Assembly (NCBI RefSeq): GCF_030408635.1
Contig: NZ_CP047198.1
Location: 1,364,001 to 1,428,000, forward strand
Origin: Corynebacterium coyleae
GTDB taxonomy: Bacteria; Actinomycetota; Actinomycetes; Mycobacteriales; Mycobacteriaceae
Direction: 5' to 3'
DNA length: 64,000 nucleotides
Under the pieces are notes generated by a model. That model had not been told where the DNA came from, searched no databases, and saw nothing but the letters and a program-made list of their open reading frames with translations. Of the stretch, positions 9,921-19,799 are shown piece after piece; the stretch's first letter is position 1; the number at the start of each line of letters is the position of its first letter. A program made the translations under genes and the position numbers.

Positions 9921-11084
9921 TTAGTTTTCGTTGCGCTCGAGTTCGCCGGCGACGCGGGCGATGAGGTCTTCACGGACCGACTCGATTGGGATCTGGTTGA
10001 GGACCTCGTTAAAGAAGCCACGGATGATCAGACGGGTGGCGTCTTCCTCGCGGATACCGCGGGAGCGCAGGTAGAACAGCTGGTCGTCGTCGAAGCGGCC
10101 GACGGTTGCTGCGTGGCCTGCTCCTGCGATTTCGCCGGTTTCGATTTCCAGGTTCGGGATCGCGTCGGCGCGTGCACCGTCGGTAAGCACCAGGTTGCGG
10201 TTGGTTTCGTAAGTGTCGGTGCCTTGCGCTTCGGCGCGGATGAGTACGTCGCCGACCCAGCAGGTGCGGGCCTCGGGCAAGCCGGAGGCCTTGTCGCCTT
10301 GGAGGGCGCCCTTGTAGAGCACGTTGGAGCGGCAGTTCGGTACGCCGTGATCGACGAGCAGGCGGTTTTCAATGTACTGGCCCGCATCGGCGAAGTACAC
10401 GCCGGTCAGCTCAGCGTCGCCGCCCGGTGCCTCGAAGGACACGCGTGGGGAGATTCGCACGACCTCGCCGCCAAAGGTTGCGACATGGTGACGCAGGGTT
10501 GCATCGCGCTTGACGACGATCGCCTGCTGGCCAACATGTACTGCATCAAGATCCCATTCGGCGTCGATGACGACATTGACGCGGGAGCCCTCACCGATGA
10601 CCCAGTTGACGTTGTCGGCGTGAGTGCCGGAGCCCTCGTAGCGCACCAGCACGGTTGCGCCGGAGTTCGCGCCGGTCTCGACAACGATGGTGCCAAACGT
10701 CGTGACGTCTGCGCCTGCACCGGTCACAGTGATGGTGATTGTGTCGTTGAGCTCGACGTTTGCTGGCACCGATACCAGGGTGGCGTTTTCGGAGGAGGTC
10801 CACGCCTGGGCGGCGATGCGGTCGACGGGGGCTCCGGCGGCGGTCACGCGGTCGTCGTCAAGCGCAACTTGCTCAACGGTGACCTCAGACGGAGCGTCAA
10901 CTGTGATCTGGGCGGGAGCCTGCGGCGCAAACTGGCCGTTGTGCAGGCCGCGCAGGCGACGTAGGGAGACGAAGCGCCAGACTTCGTCGCGGCCGCCTGG
11001 AACCTCGAAATCCTCGACATTGAAGGAGGAGTACAGGTCGCCCTTGTTGTTGTGTGTGGTGGCGTTCTTGACGGTTTCAGACAT
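9921..11084 (-). CDS. sufD: Fe-S assembly scaffold protein SufD
   Basis: A 387-aa SufBD-family protein. The C-terminal half carries the beta-helix and the conserved end [18 protein letters not shown], where TVGRFD is the usual core signature. The N-terminal 90 residues are variable and include the conserved [12 protein letters not shown]. SufD joins SufB and SufC in the SufBC2D scaffold and helps iron entry. It begins directly after the sufB stop, with no gap. Confidence 0.93.
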   Translation of the reverse strand: MSETVKNATTHNNKGDLYSSFNVEDFEVPGGRDEVWRFVSLRRLRGLHNGQFAPQAPAQITVDAPSEVTVEQVALDDDRVTAAGAPVDRIAAQAWTSSENATLVSVPANVELNDTITITVTGAGADVTTFGTIVVETGANSGATVLVRYEGSGTHADNVNWVIGEGSRVNVVIDAEWDLDAVHVGQQAIVVKRDATLRHHVATFGGEVVRISPRVSFEAPGGDAELTGVYFADAGQYIENRLLVDHGVPNCRSNVLYKGALQGDKASGLPEARTCWVGDVLIRAEAQGTDTYETNRNLVLTDGARADAIPNLEIETGEIAGAGHAATVGRFDDDQLFYLRSRGIREEDATRLIIRGFFNEVLNQIPIESVREDLIARVAGELERNEN

Positions 11085-12530
11085 TTAGCCCACCGATCCT
11101 TCCATTTGCAGCTCGATGAGACGGTTCAGCTCGAGGGCGTACTCCATAGGTAGCTCCTTGGCGATCGGCTCGACGAAGCCGCGCACGATCATTGCCATTG
11201 CCTCTTCCTCGGCGATGCCACGGGACATGAGGTAGAACAGCTGGTCCTCGGAAACCTTCGACACCTTCGCCTCGTGCCCGAGCGTGACGCGGTCGTTACG
11301 AATGTCGTTGTAGGGGTACGTGTCCGAGCGGGAAATGTTGTCGACCAAAAGCGCGTCGCATTCAACGTTAGATGCGGAGTCGTGCGCATTGGTATTGACC
11401 TGAACCAAGCCACGGTAGGCAGCGCGGCCACCACCTCGGGCGACGGACTTAGACACGATCGACGACGACGTGTGCGGCGCCATGTGCGTCATCTTCGCAC
11501 CAGTGTCCTGGAACTGGCCCTCACCTGCGAATGCGACAGAAAGAACCTCACCGCGGGCGTGCTCGCCGGTCATCCAGACAGCCGGGTACTTCATGGTCAC
11601 CTTGGAGCCGATGTTGCCATCGACCCACTCCATGGTCGCGCCCTCTTCAGCCTTGGCACGCTTGGTGACCAGGTTGTAGACGTTGTTCGACCAGTTCTGG
11701 ATGGTGGTGTAGCGGCAGCGACCACCCTTCTTTACGATGATCTCCACCACGGCGGAGTGCAGCGAGTCCGACTTGTAAATCGGGGCGGTGCAGCCCTCGA
11801 CGTAGTGCACGTACGCGTCCTCGTCGACAATGATGAGGGTGCGCTCGAACTGGCCCATGTTCTCCGTGTTGATGCGGAAGTAGGCCTGCAGCGGGATGTC
11901 CACGTGGACCCCCGGCGGGACGTAGATGAAGGAGCCACCAGACCACACTGCGGTGTTCAGCGCGGAGAACTTGTTGTCGCCGGCCGGAATGACGGAGCCG
12001 AAGTACTCCTTGAACAGGTCCTCGTGCTCACGCAGCGCGGTGTCAGTATCGACGAAGATGACACCCTTTTCCTCCAGGTCCTCGCGGATCTGGTGGTAGA
12101 CAACCTCGGACTCGTACTGTGCTGCAACGCCTGCAACGAGGCGCTGCTTCTCTGCCTCGGGGATGCCCAGCTTGTCGTAGGTGTTCTTGATGTCCTCCGG
12201 CAGATCTTCCCAGGAGGTCGCCTGCTTCTCGGTGGAGCGGACGTAGTACTTGATGTTGTCAAAGTCGATGCCGGAGAGGTCTGCGCCCCAGGTCGGCATC
12301 GGCTTCTTTTCAAAGATCTCGAGCGCCTTGAGACGCTGGTTCAGCATCCATTCCGGCTCTTCCTTGATGCCGGAAATGTCGCGGACAACGTCCTCGTTGA
12401 GGCCGCGTCGCGCGGATGCGCCGGCAACATCGGAGTCGTGCCAGCCGTAGTTGTAAGCGCCGATGGACTCGATGATCTCGTCGTCGTTCATCGGCTTTTC
12501 AAGACCTGGCGTTGGCTTTGCTTCAGTCAT
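11085..12530 (-). CDS. sufB: Fe-S assembly scaffold protein SufB
   Basis: The 481-aa form starting at the ATG at 12530 is chosen because AAGGAG stands 7 bases upstream and similarity to SufB begins there. The longer open frame runs back into sufR. It has SufB hallmarks: [18 protein letters not shown], the EGCTAP segment with a conserved Cys, and [12 protein letters not shown] near the end. SufB is the main scaffold on which the cluster forms. No intein is visible, whereas the mycobacterial orthologue carries one. The start overlaps the sufR stop by 8 bases. Confidence 0.95.
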   Translation of the reverse strand: MTEAKPTPGLEKPMNDDEIIESIGAYNYGWHDSDVAGASARRGLNEDVVRDISGIKEEPEWMLNQRLKALEIFEKKPMPTWGADLSGIDFDNIKYYVRSTEKQATSWEDLPEDIKNTYDKLGIPEAEKQRLVAGVAAQYESEVVYHQIREDLEEKGVIFVDTDTALREHEDLFKEYFGSVIPAGDNKFSALNTAVWSGGSFIYVPPGVHVDIPLQAYFRINTENMGQFERTLIIVDEDAYVHYVEGCTAPIYKSDSLHSAVVEIIVKKGGRCRYTTIQNWSNNVYNLVTKRAKAEEGATMEWVDGNIGSKVTMKYPAVWMTGEHARGEVLSVAFAGEGQFQDTGAKMTHMAPHTSSSIVSKSVARGGGRAAYRGLVQVNTNAHDSASNVECDALLVDNISRSDTYPYNDIRNDRVTLGHEAKVSKVSEDQLFYLMSRGIAEEEAMAMIVRGFVEPIAKELPMEYALELNRLIELQMEGSVG

Positions 12531-13227
12531 TGTCAGCCGCTCCTTTCGTTTCGTTTCCCGCCTTTGGGGCGAGAGGGATGTTAGTCGTGCAGATGCCGTG
12601 TCCGTCCACAATAAGGGCGAGCGGTTGCACATGCGTATCGACGATGCGCGCAATGGCCTCGTGTTCCGCCTCGCACAATTCTGGATGCTCAGCCGCTACC
12701 GCGGAGACTGGACAGTGGTGTTGGCACAGTTGGATACCTGCTGGCGTACGCCTGACGGTGGGCTCGTATCCGTGGGCTTCGAGCGCGGCAGCAACAGCTT
12801 GCACTGCTGCTTCCGGGTCGTCACTGTCAGCACCAGTCTGGACATCTGCGAAGATGCGTTCGGCCCTCCTGCGAGCGAATTCACGCACCGCTTCCTCGCC
12901 GCCGATAGATTCAATCACATCAACGGCCTCAAGTGCGATGGTGTCGTAGCTCGTACCGAACTCTTCCCTGCCCTTGACGGTGAGCTGGAAGTGCTTTGCC
13001 GGACGGCCGCGGGATGCCTGATCCCCTGCTACCGCACGCGGCGGGCAGGTTTCTGCCATCCCTTCTTCAACGAGTTTGTCCAGATGGCGTCGTACGCCGG
13101 CGGGCGAAAGTCCAAGCTCGGTGCCGATTTCGGCCGCCGCAACGGGCCCTTGTTTGAGCAGGATAGACATCACCTGCGAACGGGTTGTTCCGTTCGCGCG
13201 GTATGCAGTGTCTTTCTCTGCCACCAT
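12523..13227 (-). CDS. sufR: SufR-type Fe-S-sensing repressor of the suf operon
   Basis: A 234-aa protein starting at the ATG at 13227, with GAAAGG upstream. Residues 10-60 form a winged helix ([20 protein letters not shown], then [15 protein letters not shown]). The C-terminal half carries Cys residues in CQHHC and 13 residues later in HPELC, which fit the cluster-binding ligands of SufR. When it holds an Fe-S cluster such a protein represses its own operon. It is the first gene of the operon and is divergent from mptB. A palindrome at 13266-13275 lies upstream at the position expected for its operator. Confidence 0.9.
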   Translation of the reverse strand: MVAEKDTAYRANGTTRSQVMSILLKQGPVAAAEIGTELGLSPAGVRRHLDKLVEEGMAETCPPRAVAGDQASRGRPAKHFQLTVKGREEFGTSYDTIALEAVDVIESIGGEEAVREFARRRAERIFADVQTGADSDDPEAAVQAVAAALEAHGYEPTVRRTPAGIQLCQHHCPVSAVAAEHPELCEAEHEAIARIVDTHVQPLALIVDGHGICTTNIPLAPKAGNETKGAADND

Positions 13228-13260
13228 GCAACCCCTTTCCTTGGCTCTCTGCTCGCCTTT

Positions 13261-13277
13261 ACACAACACTAGTGTGT
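13261..13277. promoter_or_regulatory. Candidate SufR operator
   Basis: ACACTAGTGT (13266-13275) is a perfect 10-bp palindrome, with a second ACAC on its left and GT on its right. It lies about 38 bases upstream of the sufR ATG, between the divergent sufR and mptB genes. Actinobacterial SufR is known to bind ACAC/GTGT-type inverted repeats; binding here is inferred. Confidence 0.5.
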
Positions 13278-13340
13278 CGTAATTATTCCCGCCGAAGCGG
13301 GTCTCCTTGGCGTGGCGCGCACCAAGTAAGCTCTAGCGAC

Positions 13341-15026
13341 GTGACTGCCCAGCCTCCCCGCTCGCCGAGATTGCCGCATCTGCGGCGCCCTGGCCGTGCG
13401 GTCCTTGCGGAGTTTCCCCACATGGGGCGGCCCGGTTCGCGTTCCTCGGAACTGCACAATCCGTCGCCCGGGTTTGATGGTGGTTCGTCCATTCCACAAC
13501 CGTCTTACCGGGAGCGGGACCGGTTTTTCATTTTGCGCTGGCTCGGAGCCCTGGGCGCGTGTCTCATCGCGCTCGGTGGTTTAGGTGCCGGGGCGCTCCC
13601 AGTCGTCGATAATCCGTGGTTCGCCTTCCCCTTTGGGGCCACCATGAGTCGAATGATGCTGGCTTCTAACGCCATCGTGCTCATCGGCGTGGGCATGCTT
13701 GTCGCATCATGGCTGCTTATGGCGCCGTTTGTCGGTGCAGGTGGGCACGCACCACGCATCGGAGCACCGGCGCTGCAGCGCACGTTCGTCGCATGGGTGC
13801 TGCCACTCATGTTGACAGCTCCCCTGTTCACTCAGGACATTTATTCTTATTTGGCTAACGGCGCGATTGTGCGCATGGGGCTTGATCCGTACGCCGCCGG
13901 GCCAGTAGAAATCCTCGGCGTCGACCACCCACTGGCCAGGTCTGTGCCGTTCATTTGGGCGCACTCTCCAAGCCCGTACGGGCCGGTAGCACTGGGCATC
14001 GCGGCGTTAATTTCCATTGTTACCGCCGATGCAGTGTTTTGGGGGGTCTTCCTGCACCGTGTGCTTTCTGTCGCGGGATTGCTCGCAGCATCGTGGGGGC
14101 TGCGCGCCCTTGCGCAACGGTGTGGCGTCAACGCCGCGGCTGCGCTGTGGCTCGGTCTGCTCAACCCACTGACCATCCTGCACCTGGTCGGAGGTATTCA
14201 CAACGAGGCGTTACTGGTCGGCTTCGTCCTCGTCGGCCTCGAGCTCGGGCTCAGAGCAGTCGATCCGATCCGAACTGGCGATGCAACCTTCCGTACTTGG
14301 ATCATCCTGATAGCATCGGGCGCCCTCCTCTCCTGTGCGGGGTTGGTGAAGGTGACCGGGTTCATCCCGCTGGGGTTTATTGGCATGGCGCTCGCGCGCA
14401 GTTTTCACCTCAGGGGAGTCTCTACGGTGCGCTCCATTGCGCGGGCAGTCGCCGTGCAAACGCTTATTTTCTTAGCGACGATCACACTCGTCTCCCTCGG
14501 TACCGGCATCGGGTTCGGGTGGGTGACGGGACAGGGCGGTGCTGCGTCGATACGCAGTTGGCTCTCGCTGACCACCGACATCGGCGTCATCAGTGGATTC
14601 ATTGGGATGCTGCTGGGACTCGGCGATCAGACCGAGGCGATACTCGTCATTACGCGTGGCGCAGGGCTCGCCGTCGCGGCGGCGTTCGCGGTGCGAATGT
14701 TGTGGGCAACGTTTAAAGGCACGATCCACCCCGTCGGCGGGCTCGGCGTATCCATGCTGGTGCTCGTGATCCTGTTCCCGGTGGTGCACCCCTGGTATCC
14801 GCTCTGGGCGATCTTGCCGCTAGCGGCCTGGGCGAACCGGTTCTTTTTCCGGGTGATTGTGGCGTCTTATAGCGCGGTTTTTAGCTTCCTCGTGCTCCCG
14901 CGCGGGCTGGCACTGCCGCCGTTTGCTGTGGTGACAATCTACGGGTCAGCTGCTGTTGCGTTCGCTGCGTTGGTGCTCGTTGCCTGGTTGGGTTTCCGGT
15001 ACTGGCGGGGCCGCGGGCTAGACTGA
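13341..15026 (+). CDS. mptB: Alpha-1,6-mannopyranosyltransferase, MptB-like
   Basis: A GT-C membrane glycosyltransferase of about 561 aa starting at the GTG at 13341. The 52 codons upstream would overlap the sufR promoter and do not look coding. The N-terminal 60 residues are cytosolic, Pro- and Arg-rich. At least eleven hydrophobic helices follow. The acidic catalytic position typical of these polyprenyl-phosphomannose-dependent enzymes is in FTQDIYSYLANG near residue 165. MptB starts the mannan core of lipomannan and lipoarabinomannan in the mycolate-containing envelope. Location next to sufR is conserved with Rv1459c. TAAGCT lies 8 bases before the GTG, so the transcript may be leaderless. 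Confidence 0.85.
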   Translation: MTAQPPRSPRLPHLRRPGRAVLAEFPHMGRPGSRSSELHNPSPGFDGGSSIPQPSYRERDRFFILRWLGALGACLIALGGLGAGALPVVDNPWFAFPFGATMSRMMLASNAIVLIGVGMLVASWLLMAPFVGAGGHAPRIGAPALQRTFVAWVLPLMLTAPLFTQDIYSYLANGAIVRMGLDPYAAGPVEILGVDHPLARSVPFIWAHSPSPYGPVALGIAALISIVTADAVFWGVFLHRVLSVAGLLAASWGLRALAQRCGVNAAAALWLGLLNPLTILHLVGGIHNEALLVGFVLVGLELGLRAVDPIRTGDATFRTWIILIASGALLSCAGLVKVTGFIPLGFIGMALARSFHLRGVSTVRSIARAVAVQTLIFLATITLVSLGTGIGFGWVTGQGGAASIRSWLSLTTDIGVISGFIGMLLGLGDQTEAILVITRGAGLAVAAAFAVRMLWATFKGTIHPVGGLGVSMLVLVILFPVVHPWYPLWAILPLAAWANRFFFRVIVASYSAVFSFLVLPRGLALPPFAVVTIYGSAAVAFAALVLVAWLGFRYWRGRGLD

Positions 15027-15032
15027 TCGGCC

Positions 15033-15959
15033 ATGAGTGATCTTGCTCTTGAAGTCGACAATGTCGTCAAGGAGTACGGCGAAAAGCGGGCTGTCGACGG
15101 ACTGACGTTTACCGCGCGACGTGGTGAACTTTTAGCACTGCTCGGCCCGAATGGTGCCGGCAAAACGACGACGATTGAGATGTGCGAGGGGTTTACCACA
15201 CCAACCTCCGGGTCTATCCGGGTGCTTGGCATCGACCCTGTCACGCAACCGCAGAAGGTCCGTGACCGCATCGGCATCATGCTGCAAGGGGGCGGATCCT
15301 ATGCGTCGTTAAAGGTTCGCGAGATCCTGCAGCTCGCTGCGCGGTACAACACCAATCCTCACGACCCGGACTGGCTTATCGAGCTGCTCGGGCTTGAAGG
15401 CGTAGCGAAGACCACGTACCGCCGCCTGTCGGGTGGCCAACAGCAGCGACTGTCGCTCGCGCTCGCGATGATTGGTCGCCCGGAACTCATCTTCCTCGAC
15501 GAACCCACCGCAGGCATGGATGCCCAGTCGCGCCTCGCAGTATGGGACATCATCCAGGCGATGAAGCGTGACGGCACCACTGTGCTCCTTACCACCCACT
15601 TGATGGACGAAGCGGAAACGCTCGCCGACGACGTTGCGATCATTGACCATGGCAAACTCGTCGCCCAAGGCTCCCCAGCGGAGTTGACCAGTCATGAGGA
15701 GTACCCGGTTGTTGCTGTCCGCACGGACCGTAAGCTCGATGTGCACCTGCTTAACGACGAACTCCGAGCGCTCGACATTACCGCCGAGGCAGTCAGCTCT
15801 CAGCGCTACCGAATTCTTGGCGCCGGTTCCCCGGCCGTCATCGAAGCGCTTGCGCGAAGTGCTGCCCAGCAAAACGTGCTGATCCGGGATTTGTCGATGT
15901 CGCACCGCGACCTTGAGGACGTCTTTTTGGATATCACCGGACGAGAGTTGAGGAGCTAA
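15033..15959 (+). CDS. ABC exporter ATP-binding protein (Rv1458c-like)
   Basis: A 308-aa ATPase of the DrrA/CcmA type. Walker A is GPNGAGKT (38-45), the signature is LSGGQQQRLS, Walker B is LIFLDEPTAGMD, and the switch His is in TTHLMDEAE. The C-terminal 80 residues form the extra domain common in drug- or lipid-export ATPases. It begins 6 bases after mptB and 4 bases before the permease gene, so the three form an operon. The substrate is unknown. Linkage with mptB and ctaA is conserved in mycobacteria. Confidence 0.9.
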   Translation: MSDLALEVDNVVKEYGEKRAVDGLTFTARRGELLALLGPNGAGKTTTIEMCEGFTTPTSGSIRVLGIDPVTQPQKVRDRIGIMLQGGGSYASLKVREILQLAARYNTNPHDPDWLIELLGLEGVAKTTYRRLSGGQQQRLSLALAMIGRPELIFLDEPTAGMDAQSRLAVWDIIQAMKRDGTTVLLTTHLMDEAETLADDVAIIDHGKLVAQGSPAELTSHEEYPVVAVRTDRKLDVHLLNDELRALDITAEAVSSQRYRILGAGSPAVIEALARSAAQQNVLIRDLSMSHRDLEDVFLDITGRELRS

Positions 15960-15963
15960 CGCA

Positions 15964-16752
15964 ATGACCACGCAAGCCCAGACCACCGACCGAGCTCTTA
16001 CCCCTGGTATTTTCACGCCGAACCCGCAACGTGCATCACTTGCACAGATGGCACTGGCACAAGGCCGCGTTGAAGCAAGGCTGATGCTGCGCCACGGCGA
16101 ACAGCTCCTCGTCAACCTCATCATCCCTGCTGCGGTGCTCATCGCAGCCACGCACATGCCGATGTTTGGCGACGACACCGACTTCAACGCACTCGTTCCG
16201 ATGGTGTTTGCTGTTGCTGCTACCTCGGCTGGCTTCACGGGCCAGGCGATTGCCCTTGCGTTTGATCGTCGATACGGAGCGCTCAAGCGCGTGGGCGCCT
16301 CGGGCGTGCCACCATGGACCATTGTCGCCGGGAAAATCTTCGGTGTTCTCGCCACCGTTTTGGTACAGATCGTCGTCCTCGGCGCGATTGCCCTGTACCT
16401 GGGCTGGCGAGTCTCAGTCGCAGGCGCTGGATTCGGCCTGATTACCCTACTGTTCGGCGTGGCGGCGTTTACCGCCATGGGACTACTGATGGGCGGCACG
16501 TTGAGCTCCGAGATAGTCCTTGCGCTGGCAAACCTGATCTGGATTGCGTTCATGGGCATCGTTGGATGGGTGGTCTATTCCGGAGACCTTTCTAGTGCCG
16601 GTGTATGGAATGCTGTGCCCACGGTCGCGCTAGCCGGTGCATTGGCAGATGCTGTTGACCTGCGTTTTAACGTGTCGGCTTGGGTCTCGCTCGCAGTATG
16701 GACTGTCCTAGCGATCATCGGGGCGGTGCGCCTGTTCCGCTTTGACGACTAA
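15964..16752 (+). CDS. ABC exporter permease, ABC-2 type (Rv1457c-like)
   Basis: A 262-aa protein with a cytosolic N-terminus of about 35 residues and six predicted membrane helices, matching an ABC-2 permease. The motif FDRRYGALKRVGASG between helices 2 and 3 is the usual coupling region to the ATPase encoded just upstream. The pair should form a homodimeric exporter. The substrate cannot be read from sequence. Confidence 0.88.
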   Translation: MTTQAQTTDRALTPGIFTPNPQRASLAQMALAQGRVEARLMLRHGEQLLVNLIIPAAVLIAATHMPMFGDDTDFNALVPMVFAVAATSAGFTGQAIALAFDRRYGALKRVGASGVPPWTIVAGKIFGVLATVLVQIVVLGAIALYLGWRVSVAGAGFGLITLLFGVAAFTAMGLLMGGTLSSEIVLALANLIWIAFMGIVGWVVYSGDLSSAGVWNAVPTVALAGALADAVDLRFNVSAWVSLAVWTVLAIIGAVRLFRFDD

Positions 16753-16797
16753 CCGCGATACACTCAAGCCGTTATTCATCCGAAAGTTGGAGAAGTT

Positions 16798-17751
16798 TTG
16801 TCGACCACCACTGCCCAACCAAAGTCCCAAAGCCGCTTCAAAGAGGCCTGGCAAGATCCCTCACTTCACCTGCAGCGCGTTCTCGGCATGGTGCTGCTCA
16901 TCTGCCAAGGTGGCATTACGGTCACCGGCTCGCTTGTCCGCGTGACGGGTTCCGGTCTCGGTTGCGACACCTGGCCGCTGTGCCACGAGGGCTCACTCGT
17001 GCCGGTTGCGGGCGCTGCACCTTGGATTCACCAGACAATCGAGTTTGGTAACCGCCTGCTCGCCTTCGTCGTCGCCGCTGCCGCAGTCCTTGTCCTAATT
17101 GCGGTATACAAAGCGAAGCGCAGCGACGCAATCAAGACGATGGCTTGGGTTTCCTTCCTCGGCGTTGTTGTCCAGGCCGTCATCGGCGGCATTTCAGTAC
17201 GCCTCGACCTGCAATGGTGGTCCGTCGCGGTGCACTTCCTGCCGTCGATGCTGCTCGTGTGGGTTGCGGCAGTGCTCTACATGCGCATCGCAGAAACCGA
17301 TGCGGCCGATCCGACGCGCCGCTTCCCCGCGCATGCTCAGACCTGGACCGTCATCGCCGCCGTCGCGCTCTGCTTTGTCCTCGTTACCGGCACTATGGTT
17401 ACCGGCTCGGGTCCACACTCGGGTGATTCCGGTGTTGGCATGGAAGGTCGTCTCGACCTCGACACCCGGATGCTCGCCTATGTCCACGCCATCTGCATGT
17501 ACGTCTACCTCATCGCAACCTTCGTCGTCGCTTTCATCTTGCGCCGCTCTGATGCCCCTGCAGACGCAAAACGAACCGTCTGGGTGCTCATTGCATTGAT
17601 TTTTGTGCAGTGGGCCATCGGCGTCATCCAGTTCAGGATGGGTGTTCCACGCTGGACAATCCCAGTCCACATCGGCATGTCATCAACGGTCGTGGCATTT
17701 AGTGCATTCCTTTTCGCACACGGAAAGCGTCGTTTGCCTACGCTAGTGTGA
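16798..17751 (+). CDS. ctaA: Heme A synthase CtaA
   Basis: A 317-aa COX15/CtaA-type protein with eight membrane helices. It starts at a TTG preceded by GGAGAAG. The conserved GGITVTGSLVRVTGSGLGC with its downstream CDTWPLC (paired Cys) marks the first extracytoplasmic loop. Heme-ligand His residues occur in SVAVHFLP, AYVHAIC and TIPVHIGM. It oxidises heme O to heme A for the aa3 cytochrome oxidase and works after CtaB, encoded 1 kb away. It ends two bases before qor. Confidence 0.92.
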   Translation: MSTTTAQPKSQSRFKEAWQDPSLHLQRVLGMVLLICQGGITVTGSLVRVTGSGLGCDTWPLCHEGSLVPVAGAAPWIHQTIEFGNRLLAFVVAAAAVLVLIAVYKAKRSDAIKTMAWVSFLGVVVQAVIGGISVRLDLQWWSVAVHFLPSMLLVWVAAVLYMRIAETDAADPTRRFPAHAQTWTVIAAVALCFVLVTGTMVTGSGPHSGDSGVGMEGRLDLDTRMLAYVHAICMYVYLIATFVVAFILRRSDAPADAKRTVWVLIALIFVQWAIGVIQFRMGVPRWTIPVHIGMSSTVVAFSAFLFAHGKRRLPTLV

Positions 17752-17752
17752 C

Positions 17753-18730
17753 ATGAAGGCAATTCTTGTTACCAAACATGGCGGCCCGGAGGTACTCGAA
17801 TACACCGAGATCGCCGATCCCGTTCCAGGCGAGGGGCAATTGCTTGTCGACGTCGACTATGCCGGCGTCAACTACATAGACACGTACTTCCGCTCCGGAA
17901 CGTACGCCTCTGAGCCTCCCTACATCCCCGGCACCGAAGGTTGCGGCCGAGTGGTCGACGACCCATTGGGGGAAATCGCGCCGGGTACGCTCGTCGCTTG
18001 GCACGACGCTCCAGGGTCCTACGCAGAAAAGGTTGCCGTCGACCGCAACCGTCTCGTCGCAGTGCCGGAAGGCGTGCAGCCCGAGGTCGCGGCATCCATG
18101 CTTCTACAGGGGATGACCTCGCACTACCTTCTCCACGGTGTTCGAGATACCAGGCCGGGAGACACCATGGTCATCACTGCTGGCGCCGGTGGCGTCGGCC
18201 TTATCCTGACCCAGATGGCTGCGGCGCTCGAAACCACGGTTTATTCGATTGTTTCGAGTGACGAGAAAGAGGATCTCGCGTACAAAGCCGGAGCGACCAA
18301 GGTGTTCCGATACGGAGACAAGGGCTCCGCTCTCGCAGAGGAAATCAAGGAAGCCAACGGTGGCAAGGGCGTCAACGTGGTCTACGACGGCGTTGGCAGG
18401 GACACTTTCCAGTTTGCCCTTGAGGTCACAGGTCCGCGCGGCCTCGTGTGCTCCTTCGGTTCCGCGTCGGGCGACGTGGAGCCGTTCAAGATTCAAGAGT
18501 TGAACCAGCACGGAGCGCTGTTCCTCACCCGCCCCTCGCTGAAGCACTACGTTGCCACAGACGAGGAGTTCCTCATGCGCGCACAGGCAGTTGTCCGTGC
18601 GATCGAGGACGGTACCGTCCGGATGCGCGTCCACCCGCCGTATGAGCTCAAGAACGCCCGCAAAGCCCATGAGGATCTGCAGGCGCGTAAGACCACAGGT
18701 TCTGTGGTGCTCAAGATCGAGCGGGATTAA
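17753..18730 (+). CDS. qor: Quinone oxidoreductase, zinc-free MDR family
   Basis: A 325-aa NADPH:quinone reductase-like protein. It has the GroES-like N-terminal domain and a Rossmann domain with [14 protein letters not shown] (about 142-155). The zinc ligands of alcohol dehydrogenases are absent, as in Qor proteins. It shares position with Rv1454c beside ctaA and ctaB. No Shine-Dalgarno is seen before the ATG; TACGCT eight bases upstream could give a leaderless transcript from within ctaA. Its stop overlaps the convergent ctaB stop by 4 bases. Confidence 0.9.
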   Translation: MKAILVTKHGGPEVLEYTEIADPVPGEGQLLVDVDYAGVNYIDTYFRSGTYASEPPYIPGTEGCGRVVDDPLGEIAPGTLVAWHDAPGSYAEKVAVDRNRLVAVPEGVQPEVAASMLLQGMTSHYLLHGVRDTRPGDTMVITAGAGGVGLILTQMAAALETTVYSIVSSDEKEDLAYKAGATKVFRYGDKGSALAEEIKEANGGKGVNVVYDGVGRDTFQFALEVTGPRGLVCSFGSASGDVEPFKIQELNQHGALFLTRPSLKHYVATDEEFLMRAQAVVRAIEDGTVRMRVHPPYELKNARKAHEDLQARKTTGSVVLKIERD

Positions 18731-19644
18731 AAGAGCAGTTCTCCTATAGTCTCCCAGCCAAGCACGGCGTCAAAGGACAGACCGAGGAACAGGGCCGCGA
18801 GGTAGTTGTTCGACAAGATGAACAGCTTTAGCGGCTTGACCTTCTCGCCACGGACGATGCCGTTGTGCAGCTTGGTCGCCATGACGAGGAATGCGACACC
18901 GGATACCACGGCAATCACGAGGTAAATCCACGACGCAGCCGGCACGAGGCCAAACGAGACAATGACGGTCAGCCAGGAGTACAGCACGATCTGACGGCTG
19001 GTTTCTTCTGGCGAGGCCACCACCGGCAGCATCGGCACATTCGCACGCGCGTAGTCTTCCCTGTACTTCATTGCTAGCGCCCAGGTGTGCGGTGGCGTCC
19101 AGAAGAAGATGATCAGGAACATCACGATGGCCTGCCACCAGTGGTCTGGCGTTCCGTCGGTGACGTTGTCGCGGATCACGGCCCAACCGACGAGCACCGG
19201 CATGCAGCCAGCCGCGCCGCCCCAAATCACGTTTTGCCACGTGCGGCGCTTGAGCCACTTCGTGTAGACGAAGATGTAGAACGCGTTGGTCAAGATGATG
19301 AAGAACGCCGCCAACCAGGACTTACAGAGCAAACCAAGCCACAGCACACTGATGATCAGCAGTGCCCATGCAAAGATGGCGGCCTTTAGCTTGGTGATCT
19401 TGTGACGGACCAGCGGGCGGGCGCGCGTACGCCCCATCTTCTGGTCGATGTCGTAGTCGGCCACCATGTTGAACGTGTTTGCGGCGCCGGCGCCCATCCA
19501 GCCTCCGAGGAGAGTTGCGAGGACGAGCCAAACGTGAACTTCGCCGCGGTCAGCCTGGAGCATCGCCGGGATTGCGGCGACCAGGAGTAGTTCAATGACC
19601 CTCGGCTTCGTCAACGCGAAATATGCCTTAATGGTCTCCAACAA
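18727..19644 (-). CDS. ctaB: Protoheme IX farnesyltransferase CtaB
   Basis: A 305-aa UbiA-type prenyltransferase with about nine helices. The first Asp motif [19 protein letters not shown] is at 56-74, and a second motif with [12 protein letters not shown] follows. It adds farnesyl to protoheme to make heme O. It starts at a TTG 7 bases after AAGGAG, with a second TTG immediately after it. It is divergent from tkt, and 155 bases separate the two starts. Confidence 0.93.
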   Translation of the reverse strand: MLETIKAYFALTKPRVIELLLVAAIPAMLQADRGEVHVWLVLATLLGGWMGAGAANTFNMVADYDIDQKMGRTRARPLVRHKITKLKAAIFAWALLIISVLWLGLLCKSWLAAFFIILTNAFYIFVYTKWLKRRTWQNVIWGGAAGCMPVLVGWAVIRDNVTDGTPDHWWQAIVMFLIIFFWTPPHTWALAMKYREDYARANVPMLPVVASPEETSRQIVLYSWLTVIVSFGLVPAASWIYLVIAVVSGVAFLVMATKLHNGIVRGEKVKPLKLFILSNNYLAALFLGLSFDAVLGWETIGELLF

Positions 19645-19799
19645 CTCTCTCCTTTTTATTCTTCAGGTGGCGCAGGGCACTCATACCTTTGGACGATGGT
19701 AGCCGTTCCCCCACTGTAGGCACGAATCGAACACGCCATAAGGGTCACGCAGTATGCTCTTGGGAGACCTCATCAGACTCAACTTAAGCGAGGAATGAA

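Noticed and set aside
11085-12530. Intein in sufB
   Set aside because: Mycobacterial sufB often has one, but this protein has ordinary length and continuous SufB motifs.
11274-12584. 436-codon frame on the plus strand
   Set aside because: It mirrors sufB, has no recognisable domain and no ribosome site.
13185-13340. N-terminal extension of mptB
   Set aside because: It would overlap the start of sufR and the candidate operator, and the residues look non-coding. The GTG at 13341 fits better.
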